Of a DNA stretch of 46,390 bases, positions 1-7,330 are shown piece by piece. Origin of the DNA: Solitalea koreensis (lineage in GTDB: Bacteria; Bacteroidota; Bacteroidia; Sphingobacteriales; Sphingobacteriaceae); the NCBI RefSeq assembly GCF_900182575.1, contig NZ_FXSZ01000013.1:1-46390 (forward strand), written 5' to 3'. Made by a program: the position numbers and the translations under genes. Below the pieces are notes generated by a model. The model saw nothing but the letters and a program-made list of their open reading frames with translations. It was not told where the DNA came from and did no database searches. How positions within the stretch are numbered: position 1 is the first letter of the stretch; every line of letters begins with the position of its first letter.

Positions 1-393
1 AACCGGCAGGTACTGGCTATTGAGACAGATACTTCACTTCCTGCGGCACGATTAATCAGGGTGTTGGATCAATTGAAGGAATCTCGTGGTTTGCCTAAAA
101 GCATTAGAATGGACAACGGGCCTGAGTTTATTTCTAAGAAATTAGATGATTGGAGTAAAGAAAATAAGGTAACCTTAGTATTTATTCAGCCAGGAAAACC
201 GACACAAAATGCCTTTATCGAGCGATGCAATGGAAGCATACAAGGGGAGTTATTAAATGCCTATGTGTTTAAAACCTTGAATGAAGTTCGGATAAAGGCC
301 GAAGAATGGATGTATGATTACAATTTCCAGCGCCCTCATAAGGCGCTAAACTTTAAAACTCCGATGGATGTATTGGAGGAAATAAGGAATTGA
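1..393 (+). CDS. IS3-family transposase OrfB, C-terminal fragment (cut by window edge)
   Basis: This is the C-terminal 130 residues of an IS3-family transposase with a DDE (rve) integrase core; the frame is open from base 1, so the start lies outside the window. The second catalytic Asp is in a DNGPEF motif (residues 36-41 of the fragment) and the catalytic Glu is in AFIERCN (about residue 72), preceded by the typical IQPGKPTQN block and followed by the RPHKALNFKTP tail. The first Asp of the triad must lie upstream and is not visible. The spacing and wording of these motifs fit the IS407/IS150-like groups. It ends cleanly 40 bp before a plausible right terminal repeat, so nothing suggests decay in the visible part. 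Family assignment is secure; the exact element is unknown. Confidence 0.93.
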   Translation, partial: NRQVLAIETDTSLPAARLIRVLDQLKESRGLPKSIRMDNGPEFISKKLDDWSKENKVTLVFIQPGKPTQNAFIERCNGSIQGELLNAYVFKTLNEVRIKAEEWMYDYNFQRPHKALNFKTPMDVLEEIRN

Positions 394-433
394 AATTCTA
401 CTTTTGAGTGGCCCAACTTTGGGGAAGCTCACA
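1..433 (+). mobile_element. Right end of an IS3-family insertion sequence
   Basis: Read on the minus strand from 433, the sequence starts TGTGAGCTTCCCC and continues AAAGTTGGGCCAC, which has the shape of IS3-family terminal repeats (terminal TG, a CCC block, then TTGGnC). It lies 16-40 bp after the transposase stop, where a right inverted repeat is expected. The left end is outside the window, so the target duplication cannot be checked. The exact boundary is inferred. Confidence 0.6.
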
Positions 434-740
434 ATTTTATTCGAATAACGAGTGAAAGTGACACCACTACAAAGTCCAACTTTGGCAACAATTACAAATA
501 TTAGAACTAATAAAATTCTTCTCATTTCAAATGAAATTTTTAAGTGGGGCATCCCTCCAACACTATAATAGGTGCAAGTATATCTATTTATATGTTCTTC
601 TTTACAAAAAATTAACCCCTGTTTTTTATGATGTACCCATTTTTGAGACTCTTTATTATTGAAATGAAAACTCTCATTTAGATAGCTAAACAACTCATTC
701 TTATAGTTTAGATTAAATAAAATTGACTTCTACATATTTA

Positions 741-950
741 CTTCTCTTAGACCTCAAAAAAGCGAGGAGAACTCCACTAAAAGCGAGGTCAACCTCACTC
801 CGAGCGAGCACAACCTCGCTAAAAACGAGGTAAACTCCGCTAAAAGCGAGGTCAACTCTGCTCAGAGCATAGTTGACTCAGCTATAAGCGAGGACAACCT
901 CACTCGGAGCGAGGACAACTCCACTAAAAGCGAAAATCACCGACCTAAAA
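741..950. repeat. Array of 21-bp tandem repeats with internal dyad symmetry
   Basis: Nine 21-bp units can be counted, starting at 762, 783, 804, 825, 846, 867, 888, 909 and 930, with a degenerate tenth at 741. Typical units begin GCGAGG and end CTAAAA or CTCnGA. Each unit is an imperfect inverted repeat: with the preceding A, an AGCGAGG arm faces CCTCGCT or CCTCACT across a 4-nt loop (perfect 6-bp arms in the unit at 804). Unit 6 (867) is the most diverged. The period equals seven codons, and one plus-strand frame is open from 707 to a stop at 965-967 without an ATG. There are no unique spacers, so this is not CRISPR. Function is unknown. Confidence 0.9.
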
Positions 951-1036
951 GGTCCGATCTTACCTAAAAGGTTTTGGACACTTCTAATTTTTTACATTTT
1001 AATAGCCTTTCGCTTATATTTTTACGCGTTTAAAAA

Positions 1037-1044
1037 TATCTTTG
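1037..1044 (+). promoter_or_regulatory. glyS promoter -7 box (TATCTTTG)
   Basis: TATCTTTG matches the Bacteroidota -7 consensus TAnnTTTG. It ends 6 bp before the ATG at 1051, so transcription would begin at or beside the start codon and the mRNA would be nearly leaderless. I see no good -33 TTG at the right distance. Confidence 0.55.
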
Positions 1045-1050
1045 CATACT

Positions 1051-2523
1051 ATGAATAAAGACGACCTATTTAAAAATGTAATATCGCATGCGAAAGAATA
1101 CGGTTTTGTATTTCAATCAAGCGAAATTTATGATGGTTTAAGTGCCGTGTATGACTACGGTCAATTAGGTGCAGAGTTAAAAAACAACATCAAAACCTAT
1201 TGGTGGAAATCAATGGTGCAAATGAATGAGAACATTGTCGGTATCGACTCTGCTATTTTCATGCACCCTAAAATCTGGAAAGCTTCAGGGCACGTTGACG
1301 GTTTCAACGACCCGATGATTGATAATAAAGATTCTAAGAAACGTTACCGTGCTGATCAATTGCTGGAAGAACGTATTGCTAAATACGAAAAAGACGGCAA
1401 AACCGATAAAGCTGCTGCTTTAGAAGAGCAGATGAACGAAGCATTGAAAAGCGAAAATCTTCCTCAGTTAAAAGTTTTAATTGAAGAACATGAAATTGCT
1501 TGTCCGGTTTCAGGAACCCGCAACTGGACCGATGTTCGTCAATTCAACCTGATGTTCTCCACCCAAATGGGCGCGATGGCCGAAGGTTCTGACGAAGTAT
1601 ATTTACGTCCGGAAACAGCTCAAGGTATTTTCGTAAACTTTTTGAATGTGCAAAAATCAGGAAGAATGAAAATCCCTTTTGGTATTGCACAAATTGGTAA
1701 GGCCTTCCGCAATGAGGTAATTGCACGTCAGTTCATTATGCGTATGCGTGAGTTCGAGCAAATGGAAATGCAATTCTTTGTTCGCCCTGGCACTGAGATG
1801 GAATGGTATAACTACTGGAAACAAGCTCGCTTAAAATGGCATACTGCTTTAGGAACTGATCCGGCTAAATACCGTTACCACGATCACACTAAACTAGCGC
1901 ATTATGCAAATGCAGCAGTTGACATTGAGTTTGAATTTCCGTTTGGCTTCAAAGAAGTGGAAGGTATTCACTCTCGTACCGATTTCGACTTGAGTCAGCA
2001 TCAAAATTTCTCAGGCAAGAAAATGCAATATTTCGATCCTGAACTTAATGAAGAAGGTAAGCCATACGGAAACTATGTACCTTATGTAATTGAAACCTCA
2101 ATTGGTTTGGATCGTATGTTCTTACTAACCATTTTGAATGCATACGAAGAGCAAGATTTAAGTGAAGGCGATAAGAAAGATTCACGTTCGGTATTACGTT
2201 TACATCCGGCCTTAGCTCCTGTTAAAGCTGCGATTATGCCATTGACTAAAAAAGATGGTCTGCCAGAAAAAGCTCGTGAAATCATGAATAAATTGAAACT
2301 TGATTTCAATTTGCAATATGATGAGAAGGATTCGATCGGTAAACGCTACCGCCGTCAAGATGCGATTGGTACGCCTTTCTGTATTACTGTTGATTATGAT
2401 TCACTACAAGACAATACAGTAACCATTCGTCATCGTGATTCGATGCAACAAGAACGTGTTGCTGTTGATCAGTTAGAAAAAATCATAGGTGATTTAGTGA
2501 GCTGGAAGAATATCTTAAGCTAG
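1051..2523 (+). CDS. glyS: Glycyl-tRNA synthetase, single-chain class II type
   Basis: Charges tRNA-Gly with glycine in the cytoplasm. The product is 490 residues, the usual length of the homodimeric GlyRS found in archaea, eukaryotes and some bacteria, and unlike the two-subunit enzyme. The N-terminal part shows the YDYGQLGAELKNN block near residue 35; then VYLRPETAQGIFVNF, motif 2 (GKAFRNEV followed by MREFEQMEMQFF), motif 3 (ETSIGLDRMF) and a C-terminal anticodon-binding domain beginning around LHPALAPVKAAIMPL. I chose the ATG at 1051; a TTG nine bases earlier is also in frame but lies inside the promoter box. It stands alone, closed by a strong terminator. Confidence 0.97.
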   Translation: MNKDDLFKNVISHAKEYGFVFQSSEIYDGLSAVYDYGQLGAELKNNIKTYWWKSMVQMNENIVGIDSAIFMHPKIWKASGHVDGFNDPMIDNKDSKKRYRADQLLEERIAKYEKDGKTDKAAALEEQMNEALKSENLPQLKVLIEEHEIACPVSGTRNWTDVRQFNLMFSTQMGAMAEGSDEVYLRPETAQGIFVNFLNVQKSGRMKIPFGIAQIGKAFRNEVIARQFIMRMREFEQMEMQFFVRPGTEMEWYNYWKQARLKWHTALGTDPAKYRYHDHTKLAHYANAAVDIEFEFPFGFKEVEGIHSRTDFDLSQHQNFSGKKMQYFDPELNEEGKPYGNYVPYVIETSIGLDRMFLLTILNAYEEQDLSEGDKKDSRSVLRLHPALAPVKAAIMPLTKKDGLPEKAREIMNKLKLDFNLQYDEKDSIGKRYRRQDAIGTPFCITVDYDSLQDNTVTIRHRDSMQQERVAVDQLEKIIGDLVSWKNILS

Positions 2524-2525
2524 CT

Positions 2526-2565
2526 AAACAGAGAAAGGGAGCCAATCGGCTCCCTTTCTCTGTTT
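2526..2565. terminator. Bidirectional terminator between glyS and the sulfatase gene
   Basis: A perfect 18-bp stem (2526-2543 with 2548-2565) closes a 4-nt AATC loop. It is flanked by A and T runs on both sides and sits between two converging genes, so it can serve both. Confidence 0.92.
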
Positions 2566-2577
2566 ATATCATTAAAA

Positions 2578-4536
2578 TTACTTCGCAACGATAAGCTTAT
2601 TATCGATCAATCGGTTGTTATACTGTTGAATAAAAGCTTTGATCTTACTATCCATTTGCTGCTCTATAGCAGGCAAAGTCCCTACTAAGTTCTTCTTCTG
2701 CAGTTCATCATTCTTATAATTATATAATGATGTAGGTTTAATTCCATTGTGAAGCATCAGATAATCACCCATCAACAGTTGATATTGTCCTGGATAATTA
2801 ATCAGAAACTTTTCATTTGAGTTAGTATTGATCACATCCTGCCCAAAAGCAACATAAGGCTGATCATAATTTAAATATCCCAAAACGGTAGGCATTATAT
2901 CTATCTGTTGCATTAATTCGTCTTTACAACCTTTCAAATCGCTTCCTGGTTTATAAAAGAAAATTGGAATTGCATATGCGCCTATAGAGGTCTCGTATTT
3001 TGGATGCGTGCGAAAACTTGAATGGTCGGCCGTAAAAACAAATAAGGTATTTTTAAACCATGGCTCTTTCTTAGCTGTTTCAAAGAACTGACGCAAGGCA
3101 TTATCGGTATAACCAATGCACTCATGAACAGGAAGAGGTCCCTTAGGAAATTTACCCGTATACCTCTCAGGTACTTTAAAAGGATGATGGGATGAAACCG
3201 AAAAAACCGTAGCAAAAAAAGGCTGTTTTTGAGCGCTGAGTGTGTGGGCCATAAATTGAAAGAATGGTTCATCCCAAATTCCCCACATACCATCAAAGTC
3301 ATCATCGTTATTGTATTCGGTTTTACCAAAATAATTCTGAAAACCAGCAACTTTAGCAAATGCCGAAAAACCCATTGATCCGTTTGGAGCACCGTGAAAA
3401 AAGGAGGTTGTATATCCTTTTTTCCCAAGTATACCGGCTAAACTATTAATGTCATTGTTGGAATACGGTGTTGTTACGTAAGGCTCACCCATGGATGGAA
3501 TACTTGCTAATACAGAAGGCATCGCATCGATTGACTTCGTTCCATTGGCATACGAATATTTAAACGAAAGGCTGTGTTGTAGTAAAGAATCCGTAAATGG
3601 CGTATAACCTTTGTATGTACCACCATCTAAATCTTTATTAAAGAACCCTAAATACTCCTTATTATGGCTCTCAAGAATAATAATCACGACATTATCGGCA
3701 CGAAAAGGAGCCGAAGTTTTAGGATAATGTAAAGGACTGAACACGGAGTCCAATTCAGCTTCCGTTTTAAAAAAATGTACCTTTTGAAAAACATGCCCAT
3801 TGAATGTTTTAATCATCGCAAAGGGCGTATTTAATACAATATTGGCTTCAATTGGCTTTTCGACATAGTCGGAAGCATTGCTTAGGGTAATTGGACGGGT
3901 ACTATGACGAAAACCTCCGCGAAAACCGGCAACACATAAGCCTGCAAAGAAAACCATAAGAACTGACCCTATAGGATAGTAAACCCAGTTATTATTAATG
4001 GTGGTTGACTTTAGTTTTACCAATCGATAACCGCGAACCAAAATAATTATGAGGATGATATAGATCACTATTATATACCAGTAATCCATAAAGAACGTTC
4101 CGGCCAATCGAGCATTACCAGTATCATGCGAAAACTCTTTAAAAACTGACCATGTGGTTCTACGCTGTGTAAAGCCGAAGTAAATAATATCAATACAGTT
4201 GGTTGCTAACGCAATACTATTGGTAATGTAAAACAACCATTTTAAAAAACCTTGATAACTGGCGTTGTACCTAAAACGAAAAGGAATCAACAACATTAAT
4301 ATGTACAGAATATTGATATACAACGTACTGGTGATGTCGAATTTCAATCCCCCTGCAAATAATTTTAATAAGCCTCCCGCGGTAATTCCTGAAAAAAATG
4401 AAGTATTGAACAAATAAAAGAGAATACGGCAAATAGTGAAAAGCAACATTACCAAAAGTAAACGAGCTATTAACACTGTATAAATATTTCCTTTAAGGTT
4501 TTTGAATTGCTTTTTAAGTTTCCAGGTGTTATTCAT
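2578..4536 (-). CDS. LTA synthase-like sulfatase / phosphoglycerol transferase-type membrane protein
   Basis: A 652-residue inner-membrane protein of the alkaline phosphatase superfamily (sulfatase fold, LtaS/MdoB-like). Several hydrophobic segments occupy roughly residues 20-210, followed by a large extracytoplasmic catalytic domain. Visible sites are the metal-ligand Glu in VVIIILES (about residue 290), the likely Thr nucleophile in YANGTKSID (about 331), and the TADHS metal site (about 502). Family members transfer phosphoglycerol or phosphoethanolamine, or hydrolyse sulfate or phosphate esters, at the cell surface. Gram-negative Bacteroidota lack lipoteichoic acid, so the substrate here cannot be named. 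The ATG at 4536 is chosen over an upstream in-frame TTG at 4545. Confidence 0.88.
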   Translation of the reverse strand: MNNTWKLKKQFKNLKGNIYTVLIARLLLVMLLFTICRILFYLFNTSFFSGITAGGLLKLFAGGLKFDITSTLYINILYILMLLIPFRFRYNASYQGFLKWLFYITNSIALATNCIDIIYFGFTQRRTTWSVFKEFSHDTGNARLAGTFFMDYWYIIVIYIILIIILVRGYRLVKLKSTTINNNWVYYPIGSVLMVFFAGLCVAGFRGGFRHSTRPITLSNASDYVEKPIEANIVLNTPFAMIKTFNGHVFQKVHFFKTEAELDSVFSPLHYPKTSAPFRADNVVIIILESHNKEYLGFFNKDLDGGTYKGYTPFTDSLLQHSLSFKYSYANGTKSIDAMPSVLASIPSMGEPYVTTPYSNNDINSLAGILGKKGYTTSFFHGAPNGSMGFSAFAKVAGFQNYFGKTEYNNDDDFDGMWGIWDEPFFQFMAHTLSAQKQPFFATVFSVSSHHPFKVPERYTGKFPKGPLPVHECIGYTDNALRQFFETAKKEPWFKNTLFVFTADHSSFRTHPKYETSIGAYAIPIFFYKPGSDLKGCKDELMQQIDIMPTVLGYLNYDQPYVAFGQDVINTNSNEKFLINYPGQYQLLMGDYLMLHNGIKPTSLYNYKNDELQKKNLVGTLPAIEQQMDSKIKAFIQQYNNRLIDNKLIVAK

Positions 4537-4662
4537 TATGCTCAAAAATTAAGAAGATCTGTAAACCGTCTTTAACAGTTTAAATATCACGATCTTTAAA
4601 AGTTGGCAAACTTAACGAATTGGTTATATTAAATTAATTTTAGATTATCATTGTAATGCAAT

Positions 4663-4694
4663 AAAAAAGAGACCAAATAAACTCTCTCTTTTTT
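4663..4694 (-). terminator. Terminator after the blaI-blaR1-like operon
   Basis: A 10-bp stem AAAAAAGAGA (4663-4672) pairs with TCTCTTTTTT (4685-4694). It lies just downstream of the minus-strand stop at 4713. Confidence 0.75.
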
Positions 4695-4712
4695 GTTTTT
4701 TCCTTAGAGATA

Positions 4713-5699
4713 CTAATTAGCTTGTTTGCTAATCGAAATCTCGTAATCACTATCAGAATCAGCTGTTGACTGCTTCATCAACTTATTATATTTCTCAAAC
4801 AATTCATTGGACTGTTTAATGCCATTAACACGCAATTCCTTTTTCTTCCCAGAAATCGAGAAGTTATAATTTTGACCAGATTTAATAAGTTTATCTGCAA
4901 GCAATTCGTTTTCAAGCACGTCATTTCTTACTGTACTTAATTTGAATTTAAAACCATGATCTGCCCCTTCAAAATTGTCGGTAAATTGTTTTGCCCAAAC
5001 CTTCATTTGAGGTTCATTTACTAAAGCCCACTTTCCCATTTCTTTGCCAAAAGCTTCCCATTTCGGAGCATTTTCCTTTTCCCAGATATCCATCTGCTTT
5101 CCAAACTCTTCGAACTTTGGCTCGTTTTCTTTTTGCCATTGCTCCATTTGTTTCTCATAATCCTCTAGCCCCGACTCATATTTCTTTTTCCATTTTTCCA
5201 TCTCCTTGTCAAATTTTTCCATTTCAGCATTGAACTTCTTCCATTCTTTGCTGTCCTTCATTTGCATATCCTTTATACTACAAGGTGGAATTGGAGGAAT
5301 TGGTGGCTTTGGAGGAACAGGGCTAAATCCTGGTGGCGCTGATTGAGGAGGAGTTGGAGGCGCTGGCAATTCAGAAAAAGCTGGAGGAGTTGGAGGTGCC
5401 GGCATCCTCTTGTTCATCACAGTTTGTAATTCCTCCGTAGTCCATTTTTCTTTAGGAATCACCTTACCATTTACCCGTAGTTCGCTTACTCTACCTTTAT
5501 GATCCTTAATAATCACAACCGCATCCTTGTCATCAATTTTAGCTTTATTATTTAGTTTAATGCTATCCCTAGCAGAAACTAAACTAACCAATGAACCATT
5601 GCTGAATGATGTATGATTAGTTCGACATGGATATTCTTTCTTATCAGAAGAGAAAACTTCAGCTATGTTTAGTGTTAATGTAATCATTGTCGCAATCAA
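4713..5699 (-). CDS. C-terminal periplasmic part of a BlaR1-like M56 protein, separated by a frameshift
   Basis: This frame has no good start: its first potential codon is a TTG at 5699 inside a hydrophobic segment. Reading further upstream in the same frame to 5765 gives RLIGQREERNSVFNG followed by the membrane helix, which joins directly to the end of the M56 peptidase frame if one A is added near 5766-5768. I take it as the second half of one gene. After the helix come a 60-residue segment, a very Pro-rich stretch (residues 100-140 of this frame), four consecutive 18-residue repeats rich in Lys, Glu and Trp (165-236, e.g. KQMEQWQKENEPKFEEFG) and a C-terminal tail. There is no penicillin-binding SxxK domain, so what it senses is unknown. 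Confidence 0.8.
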   Translation of the reverse strand: MIATMITLTLNIAEVFSSDKKEYPCRTNHTSFSNGSLVSLVSARDSIKLNNKAKIDDKDAVVIIKDHKGRVSELRVNGKVIPKEKWTTEELQTVMNKRMPAPPTPPAFSELPAPPTPPQSAPPGFSPVPPKPPIPPIPPCSIKDMQMKDSKEWKKFNAEMEKFDKEMEKWKKKYESGLEDYEKQMEQWQKENEPKFEEFGKQMDIWEKENAPKWEAFGKEMGKWALVNEPQMKVWAKQFTDNFEGADHGFKFKLSTVRNDVLENELLADKLIKSGQNYNFSISGKKKELRVNGIKQSNELFEKYNKLMKQSTADSDSDYEISISKQAN

Positions 5700-5758
5700 T
5701 AAAATAAATGCGATTGAAACTCCGTTAAAAACAGAATTCCTCTCCTCACGTTGACCAA

Positions 5759-6685
5759 TTAATCGTTTATACGATTTAACAAACGTCCTTTTCCGTTTAT
5801 GGCCATTGCTAATTCATGAGTTGAGAGTTGAGCTAATTCTTCAATATTAGCGAGTGCTCGGGCAAGCGTTAATGAATCGCATCCGCATTCAAGAGCCAGA
5901 TCATCACAACATAACTCTCGTTCTTTCCGCACGATCTGACCCATCCACCAAATTCCCGGATGGAAGAAATAAACGATCTCTATAATTGATTGAAATATAT
6001 TAATCAAATAATCATTACGCTTTATATGAGCAAGTTCATGGGCTAAAATAGCCTCCAATTGATCTGCCGGGAGTGCTGCGAATGTGCCTATTGGCACTAA
6101 GACAACAGGCTTAATGTATCCTATCACTGTCGGCACTTTTATCCAAACGGATTCAAACAACTCAACTTGTCTATTTAATTCCATCCTTTTAGCGAGCTTG
6201 TTTAATTTCGATTTCCAATAAGACGAAACATATAAATGGCCCTTATTTTTTAGTTTCGTTACATATACCAACCCTGCTAAAAACCTGATAGTAAGCAACA
6301 AAACACCAAGCATCCAAACTCCTACAATTAATGATAAGTTCTGCTCTACAAAGTTTAAAATATGGTTAAAGGACGTTATCCAAGCGGACTCAGCTATTGC
6401 CGGGCTAAAAATAATTTGTGTAATAGATAATTGATCCATTACCTGTTCCTGACCACCCGCAGAATTAGGTTGATAAACACTAATAAAAGTGATTATTGAA
6501 AAAAGTGCTGCACCGAATAATCCAGAAAGGGCTACGTAATACCTTAATCTTGCACTCTTGTTCTGTAAAACAGTCATCATTCCTACTACCACAATCGCAG
6601 CAGCGGCAATTTGCCAAATGGAATGAATGAGGGTCCAACCAAGCGCTTCTTCAAAACTTCCCGAGAATAGGTTAAAAGCAATCAT
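5759..6685 (-). CDS. BlaR1-like M56 family metallopeptidase, N-terminal part (frameshifted gene)
   Basis: A membrane-embedded zinc peptidase of the BlaR1/MecR1 family, whose members cleave or release a BlaI-type repressor after sensing a signal. Hydrophobic helices lie near residues 15-40, 50-72 and 115-142. The zinc site is HELAH (216-220), with a downstream Glu in ERELCCDD (255-261). It has a strong Shine-Dalgarno (AAGGAGG) within the 3' end of the repressor gene; one base separates that gene's stop from its ATG, so translation is probably coupled. The frame stops at 5759-5761 shortly after GRLLNRI. Adding one A to the AAA at 5766-5768 restores a frame that continues to 4713, giving about 657 residues. 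The break may be a mutation, a sequencing error or, less likely, recoding. Confidence 0.9.
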   Translation of the reverse strand: MIAFNLFSGSFEEALGWTLIHSIWQIAAAAIVVVGMMTVLQNKSARLRYYVALSGLFGAALFSIITFISVYQPNSAGGQEQVMDQLSITQIIFSPAIAESAWITSFNHILNFVEQNLSLIVGVWMLGVLLLTIRFLAGLVYVTKLKNKGHLYVSSYWKSKLNKLAKRMELNRQVELFESVWIKVPTVIGYIKPVVLVPIGTFAALPADQLEAILAHELAHIKRNDYLINIFQSIIEIVYFFHPGIWWMGQIVRKERELCCDDLALECGCDSLTLARALANIEELAQLSTHELAMAINGKGRLLNRIND

Positions 6686-6686
6686 T

Positions 6687-7073
6687 TTATTTACCTCCTT
6701 CCAATTGGTCCAAAAGTTCGCGAATTTGGTTTAATTCTGCTTTCGACGTTTTTGAGTTACCCAAAGCTTGCATAACAAGTTGAGTAGCCGATCCACGAAA
6801 AGTAGCATCAAGGAATTTATCAAGCAATTTCTGCTTAGTTTCCCCTTCACTGATCGCGGCATCGAAAACATGAGTACGGGTACTATCATCACGGGTAAGC
6901 AGCTCTTTTACATGCATAATTTGCATGAGCTTTAATGTAGTAGTGTACCCTGTCTCTTTCTTTTCACTGATTTGCTCATTTACAAAGCGTACGGTGCTGG
7001 CACCATGATCCCACAAAACCTGTAAAATTTCCAGTTCAGATTCAGTTGGTTTCGGAATTTGCGTATGTTTCAT
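6687..7073 (-). CDS. BlaI/MecI/CopY-family transcriptional repressor
   Basis: A 128-residue winged-helix DNA-binding protein of the penicillinase repressor family. The N-terminal winged helix (about 8-80) carries the family's signature opening (PTESELEILQVLWDHG) and the recognition-helix region GYTTTLKLMQIMHVKELL. The C-terminal part is the dimerisation helix region. In this family the dimer binds palindromes and is inactivated by cleavage by the partner M56 peptidase, which is encoded immediately downstream. Two palindromes directly upstream of the start (7090-7105, 7116-7131) are its probable operators, implying autorepression of the operon. The regulated function beyond the operon is unknown. 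Confidence 0.93.
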   Translation of the reverse strand: MKHTQIPKPTESELEILQVLWDHGASTVRFVNEQISEKKETGYTTTLKLMQIMHVKELLTRDDSTRTHVFDAAISEGETKQKLLDKFLDATFRGSATQLVMQALGNSKTSKAELNQIRELLDQLEGGK

Positions 7074-7089
7074 AACCCTGGCTTTTAAC

Positions 7090-7131
7090 TACGAAATAAT
7101 TCGTACATAAATATATACGAAATATTTCGTA
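7090..7131 (-). promoter_or_regulatory. Two palindromic BlaI-type operators
   Basis: TACGAAATAATTCGTA (7090-7105) is a 6-4-6 palindrome. TACGAAATATTTCGTA (7116-7131) is a perfect 16-bp palindrome. Their centres are 26 bp apart, and a minus-strand TATATTTATG between them resembles a -7 box. The TAC...GTA dyad form matches operators of the BlaI/MecI family. Confidence 0.8.
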
Positions 7132-7330
7132 ATAAAAAAAACGAAGTTAAATCTTATTTAACCAGTTCTTTGCAATTAAACAATTGACTATCTACACGAT
7201 CTAAACAGCAAACAATAGCGTGAATAGAATTGTCTTTTTCATAGGCACTATTTTTTTTAATTAATGCACCTAGAATTAAAAAGTAACCTCACGTTTTTTA
7301 ACTTTACAAGACCAAATCAATTTTGCCCTC

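Larger units (their letters stand above)
394..1050. other. Intergenic region between the IS end and glyS
   Basis: There is no convincing gene here. It holds the IS right end (to about 433), a second TTGGAC-containing stretch at 474-490 that resembles an IS3 end, a short minus-strand reading frame starting at 525 whose first residues look like a signal peptide (MRRILLVLIFVIVAKVGLCS) but which soon runs into the IS, the 21-bp tandem array at 741-950, and the glyS promoter. The signal-peptide-like fragment could be the stub of a gene broken by the IS; this is weak. Confidence 0.5.

Noticed and set aside
346..693. Minus-strand 115-codon reading frame at the IS end
   Set aside because: It overlaps the transposase gene and IS terminal repeat, has no family resemblance, and only the segment from 525 looks like a signal peptide. 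At most a gene stub.
741..950. CRISPR array
   Set aside because: Units are contiguous 21-bp repeats without unique spacers, and no cas genes are present.
4991..5233. Plus-strand 80-codon frame opposite the 18-residue repeats
   Set aside because: It is the antisense shadow of the repetitive coding segment; its Phe/Pro/Ser richness just mirrors the Lys/Glu/Trp repeats.
5759..5771. Programmed -1 frameshift in the BlaR1-like gene
   Set aside because: The sequence TATAAAC is not a canonical slippery heptamer and no clear stimulatory structure was seen; mutation or sequencing error is simpler.
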